Shown here: positions 22,844-34,287 of the stretch, one piece after another
Numbering within the stretch: the stretch's first letter is position 1
How the letters are laid out: every line of letters starts with the position of its first letter
Assembly (NCBI GenBank): GCA_946902985.2
Contig: OX336391.1
Span: 74,377,947 to 74,441,946 of the forward strand
DNA: 64,000 nucleotides
Direction of reading: 5' to 3'
Origin: Meconema thalassinum
Lineage: Eukaryota; Arthropoda; Insecta; Orthoptera; Tettigoniidae
Notes under the pieces: model-generated
The model's input: the letters and a program-made list of their open reading frames with translations, nothing else
What the model was told of the DNA's origin: nothing
The model's database searches: none
Program-made: the position numbers and the translations under genes

Positions 22844-23370
22844 GGAATATTAGGGATGTAAATGCTGCCTGGGAAAAGTTCTGTTCTATTTTTAAAGTGT
22901 GTCTTAATTTATCCTGCGCACTAGTTAAAAGAATAAATAGGAATCACCAGAGCACTAAAACAACAAAACTGTCTGATCTGTGCCATAGGAAAAAAAAAAC
23001 ATGAATGATGCTTTCGATAGCTACAAGCAAACAGGATTGAAGCTTTATAAAGATAACTATAAAAAATTTAAAGTAGAATATTATGAAGAAATAAAAAAAT
23101 TAAAGCACACGAATATGAAAATAGAATAACGAATTTGCCAAAGAAGTATGGCAAATAGCTAAAGATATTTCAGGTCTTAATAAAAGCAACACATTGGAAA
23201 ATATTTCGATAAAAATCAATAACAATGTTGTTAATGCACCTTTACAAGTAGTAACAGCATTCAATGATTATTTCATTCAGCCACCCCTTTGGGACAGTGT
23301 GAATGTAAACAGTAATAGAGTAAAATGTAATGATCATAATGTTGTACGAAATAAATGTGGTAATCATACT

Positions 23371-23378
23371 ATCATACT
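23371..23378. repeat. hAT target-site duplication, left copy
   Basis: ATCATACT immediately before CAGTGGCG; identical to 49397-49404. Confidence 0.9.
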
Positions 23379-23395
23379 CAGTGGCGTGAGCAGGA
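23379..23395. repeat. hAT left terminal inverted repeat
   Basis: CAGTGGCGTGAGCAGGA; the first nine bases match the inverted right end at 49388-49396. Confidence 0.8.
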
Positions 23396-23409
23396 TTTCC
23401 TTCTGGGGG

Positions 23410-24125
23410 GTTCATTCATAGTAATGTCCTATAATAAAAATGATAATTCGAATATAATCCATAAAAAGCAACAAATAAATAAACACTACCGGACCCAGGC
23501 GAGAAATCTCGCATGTTCATAAACCACCCTTCCCCGATAGGTTTATAACGAGAGAATTAATTGCAGCATGTTAGAACTCCCGTATTTGCAAATCGCACAC
23601 TTCTAACAAAAATTGATATTTATGAAATTAGAATGGAATTCGTCACTGCTAATGTCATTTGTGTGCTGAGTCCATTTATTTATCTTAGCTGTAACACTCA
23701 CCAGTTATATGATATTTTTGAAATTATACGATTTGAGTACTCATTCCTTTGACTTACTGTTTCTGAAATCCATGCAAAATGATAAAGGAAAGACCTCATA
23801 ATGTTAAAATGACACGAAACAGGCGTCACAGCGTCCAAAATGTGAAGTGGACAGCAATTACGGAGCATATTTTCCTACAGCAACAGTATCGACAAATCTC
23901 ACACTTCGTACATTTTTTAAAGTCATTTTTTTAAGAAATTATTGATATTTATGAAATTATAGTGCAATTCGTCACTGCTAATGTCTATTCTCTTTCATTT
24001 GAATGCTCGTTTGGCACGATCGGTCGCTTGTGAGCGCCACAGGAGGGATCTATACTAATGAAAGAATATATATATATGATGATTCTCTTTGCATGAAAAC
24101 TATTTTAACTATATTTTTCAGCACT
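23410..24125. other. hAT left subterminal region
   Basis: Non-coding between left end and transposase stop. It contains two partly matching segments with TTGATATTTATGAAATTA and TTCGTCACTGCTAATGTC (about 23608-23660 and 23942-23985), an internal direct repeat typical of hAT subterminal DNA. Confidence 0.5.
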
Positions 24126-27100
24126 TTAAACAATATTACAAACACAATTGAAAACATAAAAGATTAATACTAATACGAAGAAGAGTTTAGCCCAATATAG
24201 ATATTGCACTAGATACAAACGGACAAAAAGAAATGTCTTAATTGTCAATCGGGCTAAACCAAAGAATCTGATTGAGTAGATATTTGCCCTGGAATTTGTT
24301 GAAGGACTTAGACAAGTCCACTTCAATCGTATATCAAGCCTTCTAGGTTTGACAGACACGTAATTCAGTACTTCCTCAAATGAAACATCAACAGTATCAT
24401 GAATGAACATCAAAGCTAATCCATTAGTTGAATTCCTTAAATAGTTCTTCAAGAATTTTAAGGACGAAAACGATCTTACACACGAGCAGGTTGTGACGGG
24501 TAAGGTAGCCATGATGACAAGCAGGTTATACACAACTGGAAACATGTTCTTATTGCATATTGACAAAGCATCTATAGCACTCTTGGGCTTCTTTTCAATA
24601 GATTTCAGAGTTTGTTTCCAGAGAAGTAGCTCGCCTCTAATATTAAGGGGAAGTCCATAAAATTCAGCTACATTTTCTACTTTAGCTATGCTTTGGTTGG
24701 GTAGTTCGTCTTCAGTTGTGGTAACTAGCGTTTGCAATGGCTGAAGAGTTTCTTTATGGGAGACAAATTTATCATCAAGTGATGAAATAGTTTCTTCAAG
24801 AAATGGGATGAAAATAACCCGCCTGTAATATTCTTCCGGATCGTTAGATGAAACGTTGTTCCTCAACGTTTGTCGAACAACAGTTCGAGGCTGAACTACA
24901 GGCACTCCAAATTCTTTGCAGAACTATAAAACCGAATTATATGCACACAAAAACCTTGCGTCTGCATCTGCCCTCATTTCTTCAAGAGACCTCTTAACAT
25001 TCATGGAGGCGTTGATTGCTTGACTGAGATCCAAATTTTCAGTTTGAAGGTATTTGCTGAGAGGAAGTGTGATTTGAAATGCTTCATGAATGACAAATAC
25101 ACTTATCAAGAACTCAAATTTGCTGATAGCGCACAGAAGAAGTTGCGCATCTATAGCTGCCTTCTTATCAACCCATGCTACTATTTTTAGCCTATTTTCA
25201 ATTTTGAAAAAATAGGCTTATGAGATCACCTTTTGTCCGTGTGTGTGTGTGCGTGTGTGTGAGGTGTGTGTGTGTCCCCCCTAGTAAATTCTAAACGGTT
25301 TGAGCGATTTCAATGAAACTCGGTAAGTTCATAGCACTATTCCGGGTGACCTCGACCGTGCCCTTCAAATTTTGTTACGTCTCACCAATCCAATATGGCG
25401 GCTGTGTGAAATATTTCACAAGTATTCAATATCTCCGAAACTATTAGCGACATCACCCTGGAATTTATTACGTTGCTTGATAAAGGGAACTACTAGAAGT
25501 TCACCTATGTGACTTTTGAAAATCTGGTAACTACAAAACCAACATGGCGGCCACGCGAATTTGCGAGATTTAAATAGACGTTTTTCGCTATTTAACCAAC
25601 CAAACGCAATAAAACTTGGTACAGTATATGTTTCTACACATTGTAATGTACAAATATCTTACTTCGTTCAATTGTTTACATAACCTCAAGATGGCGGCTG
25701 TGCGAATTATTTCACCGGCATGCTATATCTCTGAAACTATTACCGGTATCACCCTGAATTTTGTACGGAGATAAATGGCACTACTGGAAGTTCATCTATG
25801 TGACATTCAAAAACCATTTAACTACAAAAAAAAACATGGCGGCCAAGCGAGTTAAAAGTTTAAATAAACTTTTCTCGCGATTTAATGATCAAAACGCAAT
25901 GAATCCTGGAACAGCAAATCTTTATACACATTGTAATGCACAGGTATCTAATTTAGTTCAATTGTTTACATAACCTAAAGATGGCGGCTGTGCGAATTTA
26001 AAAATTATTTTTTTATTTCTTGTGTCTTAATCAAGCAATTGTAGTGAAAGATTGAATAATGAACCTAAGCAATAATTTTCCTTTAATGGTATATGACTCT
26101 ATGGCCTATACATTTAACAATCCAACATGGCGACCATCCGAAATATTCAGACGACTCTGAATATCTATGAATCTATTATAGCAATCAAACTGAATGTTTT
26201 TATGTTCATAGGGGCTATGAACTTAGGTTCACCTATAGTACTTTAAATAACATGATGATCACAAATCCAACATGGCGGCGACGCGAATTATAAATATTCA
26301 CATGGACGTTTCTCGCAATTTAACCATCCGAGTGCAGTGAAACTTGGTACAGTAAATCCTTTTACGAATATTAATCAACTGGCATCTAATTTATATCAAT
26401 TGTTTCCATAATCACAAGATGGCAGCTGTGCGAAATTTTAAAATCTCCTTGTTACTTCTTGTGTCCTAATCATGCGATTGAAGTTTGAATGCTACACGTA
26501 TACAATAATCTTCATGTAACATTACATTATTCTAGGACCTACATATATAAAATCCAACATGGCGACCATCCGAAATATTTAGTCGGTACTCAATATATGC
26601 GAATCTATTACAGCAATCAAACTGAAATTTTGTATGTTAATAGTGGCAGTTAATATAAGTAGGATATATGAAAATAGGCTGTATAGTTCTTCACGGAACT
26701 ACTTGTTTCTAATGCCAACAATAACGGTTTCAGAAGTTCAATGAATGAACGAACAGACTCGTGCTTTTCAATCCATCTCGTTGCACATAACTTCTTGAGT
26801 TTACTCACTCGGGGTTTCTCTTCCATACTTTCAACTTCATTTGTCAACACAGCCTGCCTCTTTGGTGAAGTACTAAAAAAAAAATACTGTAAGCTTTTTC
26901 AATTGTACCCATACAGTTCCTAATCTCTGCATCACTATACCCTTCAGAAATGGCCAGGTTTAAACAGTGAGCACTACAGTGAACATCCTGGGCTTTGGGA
27001 AACTGTTTTAGTACAATGGCCTGAGCACCTCTGTTGGATCCACTCATGGCACTAGCTCCTTCATAACCTTGGCCTACGAGATATTCTGCATCCAGTCCCA

Positions 27101-27977
27101 CACTTTTCAAACCAGACAATATGCTATTCGCAAGGCCCAACCCAGAAGCATCATTGATAGCAATAAATTGCAGAAACTCCTCATGTACGGAATTATCTTG
27201 AACGAAACGGACACATAGTGACATTTGCTGCACACCGCTGATGTCTGTGGTCTCGTCAGCAAGAACAGAAAAGTATTTAGGTTTTTTCACTTGATCGACT
27301 AACCTTTTCAATATAATGTCATTCCAAGATGAAATAATTTCAGTCTGAATCCGTGGGCTTACGTATGTTGCATTTAAGGATGCTGTCATCAAATGTTCCT
27401 TTAGTATTGTATCACGAGCTTCTGCTCGAAACTTAAGAAGAGACCTGAAATTTCCCTCCCCTTTCTTGAGAGGCTCATCTAAATTTACAGGTCCCGAATC
27501 CCTGTGACAACGGAAAGCAATGCCCATTCGAGCAAGGAAAATCACAGATTTAATTATTGGTATGAGTTTCTCCCTGTTGCATAATATGTTGGATTGAACA
27601 CCCCTATCCAAGCTTAAGTCAACAGCAGGTTTTGTACCTTTGTATATGGCGAGAAAGTTCGCAGCCTTTTCCGTACAAGCCGTACGATACTTGGTTTTTT
27701 GGTGTTTTTTGAAATCCTCATTCGCATTTTTCCAGTTTATGTAAGGAATTTTTTCTAGTTTACCTGGCGATGAAGATTGTTTCCCAACAACGGTGCAAAA
27801 CAGCGAACAATATTTACAAAAGGCTCCGTTCTTTGAAAGAGAATAAACTAGCCATTTCCACTCTGATAACCAGTTCAACTGAAATTTCAGATTCCTTGGA
27901 CCCGATAAAGGGAAATTAAAATTGCTTCCAGGTGTCCAGGCATTTTCTAACAGTTCATTTTTCAGATAATCATCAAT
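24126..27977 (-). pseudogene. hAT transposase, main exon (DUF4371 to C-terminal dimerisation)
   Basis: A minus-strand acceptor TTTTTTTCTTTAG at 27978-27979 opens IDDYLKNELLENAWTP. A zinc-finger-like CKYCSLF follows, then the RNase H-fold catalytic region (LADETTDISGVQQMSL), GQGYEGASAMSG, CSAHCLNL and, past a T-run frameshift at about 26874, a typical TRWIEKHESV. A Helentron-like insertion (25193-26708) splits the frame after LLLALE; it resumes as VAWVDKKAAIDAQ. A TAG near 24925 replaces an expected residue. The C-terminal dimerisation motif reads CSCVRSFSSLKFLKNYLR. Relative to the usual family pattern the second acidic residue (GYDGA) is E and the third (ERSFS) is V, and a few residues before NGLAL are missing. 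The protein would cut and paste its own DNA in the nucleus; this copy cannot. Confidence 0.85.
25193..26708 (+). mobile_element. Helentron-like non-autonomous element, copy 3 (inside transposase)
   Basis: The most complete copy. The 5' end TTTTTAGCCTATTTTC pairs with a nearby AAAAAATAGGCT; the 3' end has AAAATAGGCT, a hairpin AGTTCTTCACGGAACT and ACTTGTTTC. The host is transposase coding sequence, so the insertion point can be placed within a T run on the plus strand, consistent with insertion between two T residues and no target duplication. The interior consists of about six related CAACATGGCG modules plus a GT microsatellite. There is no ORF of its own. Confidence 0.75.
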
Positions 27978-28507
27978 CTAAAGAAAAAAAAGTCCTCTCG
28001 GCATGCCGGAAGGCGGAGGTAGATTTCACCGGACAAACTTGGGGATAGGCGAAAATAGGCAGAATATGCAGGTTTTCGTAGAAGGATCAGACCTCATTTA
28101 TCGCGTGAAAGTATTTTATAATTGGAGAGTAGTTAACTTTGTTTTTCGTCATTTTATGCATATTTTAAACATTCTATTGTCTTATGATGACGGTAACCTT
28201 CTTGTCATTTGGAGTCCATTTTAATAAATGTGGTCACACTGTCCTTATGCAAGGTTTCGACACTGATGTGTAACTATGTAACGGTCTGTTACTTCTTCAC
28301 GCAAAATTATATCTCCCGCAGAGATGTTGGTTGGTTCCTCAGTTTAGGGGCTGCGACAACGCGGTCATGTAACCCCGTGTACTTCGGGTGAGTGTAGAAT
28401 CTGTCTGATATACGGTGTGAATTGTGATGGCTGTATTAGTCTGTAATTCAGGTAAGGAATGCAGACGCTCAATTTCTAGCAGTAGTTCCTAATGTTGCTA
28501 CCAGATA

Positions 28508-28974
28508 CTACCGTCAACGACACCTAGCTGTGAACTTGGCTACTAGATGCCACCGCAATCAGCAACTCGCAACGAACGTTGGAACTTCCCCTCCAAAGGA
28601 AAGCATACTGAGGGATTTTTAGCGCTCTTAGAAAATCTGACGACTTTGGCCGGCTTTCAACCCGCGACCTTGGGCATAGAAGTTCAGCATGCTACCAGTT
28701 ACGTCACCGAAGCCGCTTCACACTTAGTCAGATTAAAATCTGAATCCGATCTCGCGCAAGTGCGTTGTCATGGCAACGTCTGATGGCTCATCCCTCATCA
28801 ATTTAGTAGTGTTGCCATGGCATCCACTGATAGCTTTTGGCATTTTCTTATAATTCCGAAATCTTTTTTCTCATCCCTTGGCGTAATGGTGGCTCATATC
28901 AAAAATTCTTTCAGACAAGAGTTTTAGGTAATTATTAGGGGAATATTGTCCATTTTGTACGGTTTTTTAGCCTA
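28508..28974. repeat. repeat 'U', copy A, left part
   Basis: It aligns along its length with 45409-45860: ACACCTAGCTG, CAACTCGCAACGAACGTTGG, and so on. It includes a tRNA-like head on the minus strand (28640-28720; B box GGTTGAAAGCC, degenerate). It is cut at TTTT by the element at 28975-30226. Confidence 0.75.
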
Positions 28975-30226
28975 CTTTCGATTTTTGCAAAAAAAATGAA
29001 AGTAGACATATGAGATCAACACAGGGCGAAAAAAAGTGTGTCTGTCTGTGTGTGTGTATGTGTGTGTGTGAGTCTGTGTGTGTGTGTGTGTGAGTGTGTG
29101 TACTCTGAATGTCTGTCTCCCCCTATCAATTCGAACACGGTGAACGCGAATTGAACGAAATTTGGTACAAAGGTAGCACTAGCAAAGGACACCTCAGTGT
29201 CATGTTTTATATCGCCGCCATCTTGACGGAAACGTAAAGGCGGCCACACAAATGTTGAAAGCTTAAATCAAATTACGACTAACCTAATCATCCGATCTCT
29301 ACCAAATTTTGCAACAACATACCTTTATGGAGGGAGCATCCTTTGACCAAACTAATAGGTCATTAGCCTAATATTTTGCGGATGGCGGCCATCTTGGTGT
29401 GAAAATCGATTCCCCCTATCAATTCGAACACGGTGAAACAGAATGGAACGAAATTTGGTACAGAGGTAGCACTAGCAGAGGGCACCTCAATGTCATGTTT
29501 TATATCACCGCCATCTTGACGGAAACGTAATCGCGGCCACCCAAATGTTAAAAGCTAAAATGTAATCACGACCAACCTAATAATCTAGTCTCTACCAAAT
29601 TTTGCAATAACATATCCTTATGTGGGAAGCATATTCTGACCAAGCTGCAAGATCATCAGCCCAATAGTTTGCAGATGGTGGCCAAGTATATGTGCAAATC
29701 TATTCCCCCTAACAATTCAAACACGGTGAAACCGAATTGAACGAAATGTGGTACAGAGGTAGCACTAGCAAAGGGCACCATAGTGTCATGTTTTATATCG
29801 CCGCCATCTTGACGGAAACGGAACGACGGCCACTCAAATGTAAAAACTTAAATCAAATTACGACCATCCTAATAATTTGAATTCTACCAGATTTTGCAAC
29901 AACATGCCTTTTTGTGGAAAGCATCTTATGACTGACTACAAGGTCATCAGCCCAATAGTTTGCAAATAGCGGCCATGTATGTGTGGAAATCCATTCCCCA
30001 TATCAATTAAAACATGGTGAAACCGAATTGAATGAATTTTTTACAGAGGTAGCACTATTAAAGGGCACCTCATATTCATGTTTAATATCCCTATAGCACG
30101 TTGTATTTCAACAAGCTACTACAACCAACATTCAATTATACTCCTTGAAAAGGACAAAGTGTTATAACAATACCCATGCATTTAGGAGAAAGTAGGCTAT
30201 ATGTTCTTTACTGAACATCTTGTTTT
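28975..30226 (+). mobile_element. Helentron-like non-autonomous element, second subfamily
   Basis: The 5' end TAGCCTACTTTC is an exact inverted match to GAAAGTAGGCTA near the 3' end, followed by a small hairpin (GTTCTTTACTGAAC) and ATCTTG. This is the same architecture as the 1.5 kb family but with different internal modules, repeated three to four times (CCCCCTATCAATTCGAACAC, GCCGCCATCTTGACGG). A GT/GA-rich microsatellite follows the 5' end. The empty site is preserved in the copy at 45409-46231, showing insertion inside TTTT with no other change. Confidence 0.8.
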
Positions 30227-30584
30227 GATATTGTGCCTATTAACAGAGATATGATTAATGTTTCCCGAAAAACCCACTTTTTCCCACCCCTTTGGTTAAT
30301 GGATGGTGCTATCATAAAACGTTTCAAACATACATTTTTGAGCTTTATCCGGCACATAGTATGAACTTCTAACGGATTCGATATTTCTCATATTAAGAGA
30401 GTTATAGCAATATTTCATTTTTTCGAAAAAAGTCCCCCATTTTCATCCCCTTCGACCGATTTAGCCCAGTAACGAACTCGACCGAGATTTTATGGGTATA
30501 CATATTCGGTAAAATATTCAAAGAGATTGGTGCAAAATTACGACAGTTATCGTGTCCACAAGAAACTGATATACATATATATAT
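30227..30584. repeat. repeat 'U', copy A, right part
   Basis: It continues the match to 45865-46231 from GATATTGTGCCTATTAACAG to CACAAGAAACTGATATACAT and ends in an AT tract, where the RTE-like LINE begins. Confidence 0.75.
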
Positions 30585-33410
30585 ATTGCTTCCTGGAACA
30601 TTGGGACATTGACAGGTCGCAGTCGCGAATTGGCAGCAATCCTAAAATCTCGTTGCGTAGATCTGGCTTGTCTATAAGAGACACGGTGGAAAGGGCAGAA
30701 ATCTAGAGATATTGGAGAAGGGTATAAGTTGATCTATCATGGTACGACTAATAGCCAGGGAGTCGCTATTGTAGTGAATGAAAAACTTCGCAACCAAGTA
30801 TCAGCTGTACATCGCTACTCCGATCGCCTCATGTCAGCAGTTATCGACACCCCAACTCGCCGTATACATATATTTTCAGCGTATGTCCCACAGACAGGCT
30901 GCGATGAGACAGCTAAAGACACATTCTGGAACGATCTTCAAGATGCCGTTACAACGTGCAATGAAGAAAACCTATTTCTACTTTGTGGAGATCTTAATGG
31001 ACATGTTGGCAGTACCAGCGAGGGGTATGAATGCCATGGAAATTTTGGCTATGATCTCAGAAATGAAGACGGGAACAGGATCCTTGAATTTGCTGAAGCA
31101 AATGATCTAATTATCACTAACACCTTCTTTAAGAAACGCAAATCACACTTGATCACCTGCACTAGCGGAGGGCACAATACTCAGATTGACTATGTACTAC
31201 TTCGTAGGAGAGATTTCCCAATTGTCATAGACACTAAGGTCATACCATCTGAATGTTTAGCCCCTCAACATAAACTGCTAGTTACCGATCTTAGAATGAA
31301 AGGTTACATAAGAAAACCCTATGTGAAATGTCATGCCAAAATCAAATGGTGGAAGCTACAATACCATAAAGTGGCATTCAGTGAGAATATTGTGTTCCCT
31401 CCAGTTGATTCTGTAAATAAGGATTGTACTTGGGCATCATTCAACAACTGCGTAACTAGTATAGCTCAATCTGAGCTTGGTGTAACACAGCCCGGCACAC
31501 GTAGAATTGATAAACAGACGTGGTTGTGGACAGACAAGGTACAGGAAATGGTGCATGAAAAAAAGCAGCTTTTAAACAGTTGCGAACATCACCGACTGAG
31601 GAGAATCTTCTGAAATACAAAGCCACCAAGAAGGAGGCAAAAAGAGCAATTGCTGAGGCTAAAGTAGATCACTACAAACATTTATATGATCAACTGACAA
31701 CTAAAGACAGAGACAAAATTATCTACCGACTAGCCCGAGCACGGTGTAGAGCAGGTCAGGATATAGAACACTATATGTGTGTGAAGGATAAGAATGGTCG
31801 ACGACTTCACGATAGCAAGATGATTCTGCACCGTTGGCGAGAGTATTTTAGTGAAGTATTCAACACTGAATTCCCTCACCCAAAAATACCAGACATCTAT
31901 GTTACAGCTGGACCAGTACCTTGTATCACTGAAGATGAAGTCAAAGTTGCCATTCGTAGCATGAAAAATGGAAAGGCCCCAGGGCTAGATGACCTTCCTG
32001 CAGACATCTGGAAAATTGAGGAACTTACTGACAACGCGACCACCTGGCTGACAGAGTTCTTCAATTCAATTATTCTCTGTGGTCAAATACCTACAGATTG
32101 GTCAACTAGTATCACAGTACCTATCTTTAAGGGTAAGGATGACCCAGCTGAATGTACCAATTACCGTCCAATTGGACTTCTCTCCCACACTATGAAAATA
32201 TTCGAACGTATCCTAGACAATAGGCTGAGGAACATCGTACAGCTCTCAGCAAATCAATGTGGGTTTGTCAAGGGATGTGGCACGATAGACGCAATCTTTG
32301 CTGTGCGCCAGCTGATGGAGAAATTCCGAGAGAAGAGGAGGCCACTACATCTTGACTTCTTGACCTCGAGAAGGCATTTGATCGAGTACCACACCAGATG
32401 ATTTGGTACGCTCTCCGAGATCATCAAGTTCCAGAAATGTATATAAACTGGATAAAAATGCTGTACAACAACACCAAACGCCACGTGCGATGTCCTGCAG
32501 GATTCACTGACAGCTTCCCTGTGACAGTTGGGGTTCATCAAGGCTCAGCTCTGTCTCCCCTGCTCTTTGTTATCGTCATGAATTCCATAACGCGAGACCT
32601 GCAGAAGTGGGTCCCATGGACATTGCTATACGCTGATGATGTGATGCTTGCGGCAGACTCCAGGAAGGATCTTGAAACCCAAGTGCAGACATGGCATGAT
32701 CGTCTGCAAGGATTTGGTCTTCGTTTGAACATCCACAAGACTGAATACCTCGAAACGATTCCATCCCCTGGAACTATAGGTATTAATGGAGCTCCTCTTA
32801 CCAAGGTAAATACATTCCGATACCTAGGCTCACGATTGAATGGCGACAGCTCTGTGAATGAAGATGTGCGAGCACGAATCAATGCGACTTGGATGCGATT
32901 CAGAGATGTCACCGCTGTTCTTTGTGATAAGAAGATGCCTATCCGCCTAAAATCAAAGATATACCGCACAATGGTGAGACCAGTTGCATTATATGGTACC
33001 GAGTGTTGGCCAGCACCTAGAAGTGCTGAGCACTCGCTTCATGTCATGGAAATGCGGATGCTGCGAAGATCATTAGACATTTCTCTGCTAGACCATATCC
33101 CCAACACAACGATTCGACATACAGCTGGCGTGGCTCCAATCAATGAGAAAATGCAGGAATGGAGACTCCGTTGGTATGGGCACGTTGTCCGTGCACCACA
33201 AAGTTCAGTCATCGGCTCGGCCTACCATCTAACGGTCGACGGCCAGAGACAGCGTGGGAGACCAAAATTGGGGTGGCTCGACACCATTAACGCCGATTTA
33301 CGATCAAGAAACTTGAAATCACGCGAAGCATTAGATCGCAAGAAATGGCGTGCATTGATCCAAAAATCGGACCCCGTTCCTACGAGATGACGCTAAGAAG
33401 GAGAAGATAT
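30585..33410 (+). mobile_element. RTE-like LINE, 5' truncated
   Basis: It starts in the endonuclease domain (LTGRSRELAAIL) just after an AT tract and runs through the RT stop at 33390 to a GA-rich tail. A SINE interrupts the tail at 33407-33637; the GAAGAAGAAG and AT-rich remainder follows it. Two frameshifts show it is dead. Confidence 0.8.
30729..33390 (+). pseudogene. RTE-like APE endonuclease and reverse transcriptase
   Basis: Frame one (to about 31613) is endonuclease: IFSAYVPQTG, LCGDLNGHVG, NTQIDYVLLRR and the terminal SECLAPQHKLLV. A shift of one base near 31570 leads to frame two (linker, APGLDDLPADIWK, NYRPIGLL, QCGFVKGCG). A second 1-bp shift near 32358 inside the FLDLEKAFD motif leads to frame three: GVHQGSALSPLLF, catalytic YADD, RYLGS, and a C-terminal RLRWYGHVVR motif. 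Domain order is complete for ORF2 apart from the first residues. It nicks DNA and copies its own RNA into it; this copy cannot make a full protein. Confidence 0.85.
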
Positions 33411-33637
33411 AATAATAATGTTATTGGTTTTACGTCCCTTTTAACTACCCTGGCTTTTTGAGACGGCGGGGGTCCGGAATTTTGCCCCGAAGGGGATCTT
33501 TAACGTGCCAGTAAATGTACTGACACGGCTCCCTCGCATTTGCGCACCCTCAAATGCCAGCTGACTGCGCCAGGTTTCGAACCTGCAACCTTGGGCTCAG
33601 CAAGCGAGAACGTTACCCCTGAGCCACGCAGCCAGAC
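33407..33637 (-). repeat. tRNA-derived SINE inserted in LINE tail
   Basis: The minus strand opens with a tRNA-like head: GGCTGCGTGGCTCAGGGGTA (A box) and GCAGGTTCGAAACCTGGCGC (perfect B box). A body follows with CGTGCCAGTAAATG read in the opposite sense as CATTTACTGGCACG, and an ATT-repeat tail at 33407-33420. Both sides carry AGAAGGAGAAG (33396-33406 and 33638-33648), a probable target duplication, although the host is GA-rich there. Confidence 0.8.
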
Positions 33638-33736
33638 AGAAGGAGAAGAAGAAGAAGATATATATATATTATTATTACATCATTTTTGCCCTTATGGACA
33701 GTGTATGAACTTAAATCTCTCATGATGTCACAATTT

Positions 33737-34287
33737 TCACTTCTTTCCCTTCTTCTCTTCCCAAAATCTCTTCATCCTTTGACTGTGTTCCTGTTTCCTT
33801 TGTTCCGTCCACAATGTTGCTATCTTCTTCCTTTCACTTACTAAAAATTTGGCGTTCTTAATTTTGTTTCTGAATTTTTCTCTGTTTTCTATTATTTGCT
33901 TGTTGATCCCTAATTGCTTTAAGTCGTCTTCTATTTCATGGTACCAATTTGTTTTCCTTTTTGAACTGTTTACTACATCAAAGATTTTCTTTGTAAGTCG
34001 TTTATTGTTCATTCTCTGTATGTGCCCGTAGAAAGTTAGTCTGCGTTTTCTAATGATATCTGTGAGTCTGTCTGTGTGTTCATATAGCTCTTTGGTAGGT
34101 CTTTTCATCCATATCCCATCTCTGTGTACTGCTCCAAATATTTTTCTCAGAATTTTAAGTTCAATTTTTTCTGTCTCTATGATGCCAGACGCTCTAATTG
34201 TGGTCGTTTCTGACGCATACAATGCTTCTGGTGATACAACTGTTTTGTAGTGTCTAAGTTTGGCCTGTCTTGATATGCTTTTCTTAT
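33737..34287 (-). pseudogene. LINE reverse transcriptase C-terminus (3' part)
   Basis: The minus-strand frame contains KLRHYKTVVSPEALY, KILRKIFGAVHRDG, then IRKRRLTFYGHIQRM and TKKIFDVV, the conserved C-terminal region of a LINE RT. Its upstream part resumes at 41273 beyond a 7 kb LTR element: the peptide KAYKLTWSHYNK there runs into SISRQAKLRHYK here. No stop is seen in this segment. It belongs to a different element from the RTE-like LINE to the left. Confidence 0.8.
34283..34287. repeat. target duplication, left copy (LTR element)
   Basis: CTTAT directly before TGTTACG; repeated at 41273-41277 directly after the right LTR. Confidence 0.85.

Larger units (their letters stand above)
20700..23360 (+). 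mobile_element. CR1-like LINE, 5' two thirds, cut by hAT insertion
   Basis: ORF1 (PHD-like finger, coiled region, SGNH esterase) is followed by ORF2 starting with an APE endonuclease. The sequence stops in the endonuclease-RT linker (FNDYF region, 23250-23360) near the hAT target site. The reverse transcriptase is not found on the far side of the hAT element, so it is deleted or displaced by other repeats. ORFs are broken by several frameshifts and stops. The 5' boundary is approximate. Confidence 0.75.

Noticed and set aside
29016..29249. 77-residue ORF rich in HTHTHT
   Set aside because: It is a translated GT microsatellite inside a Helentron-like element.
33557..33632. tRNA gene on the minus strand
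   Set aside because: The tRNA-like head is fused to a SINE body and tail with flanking duplication; the anticodon arm is not convincing.
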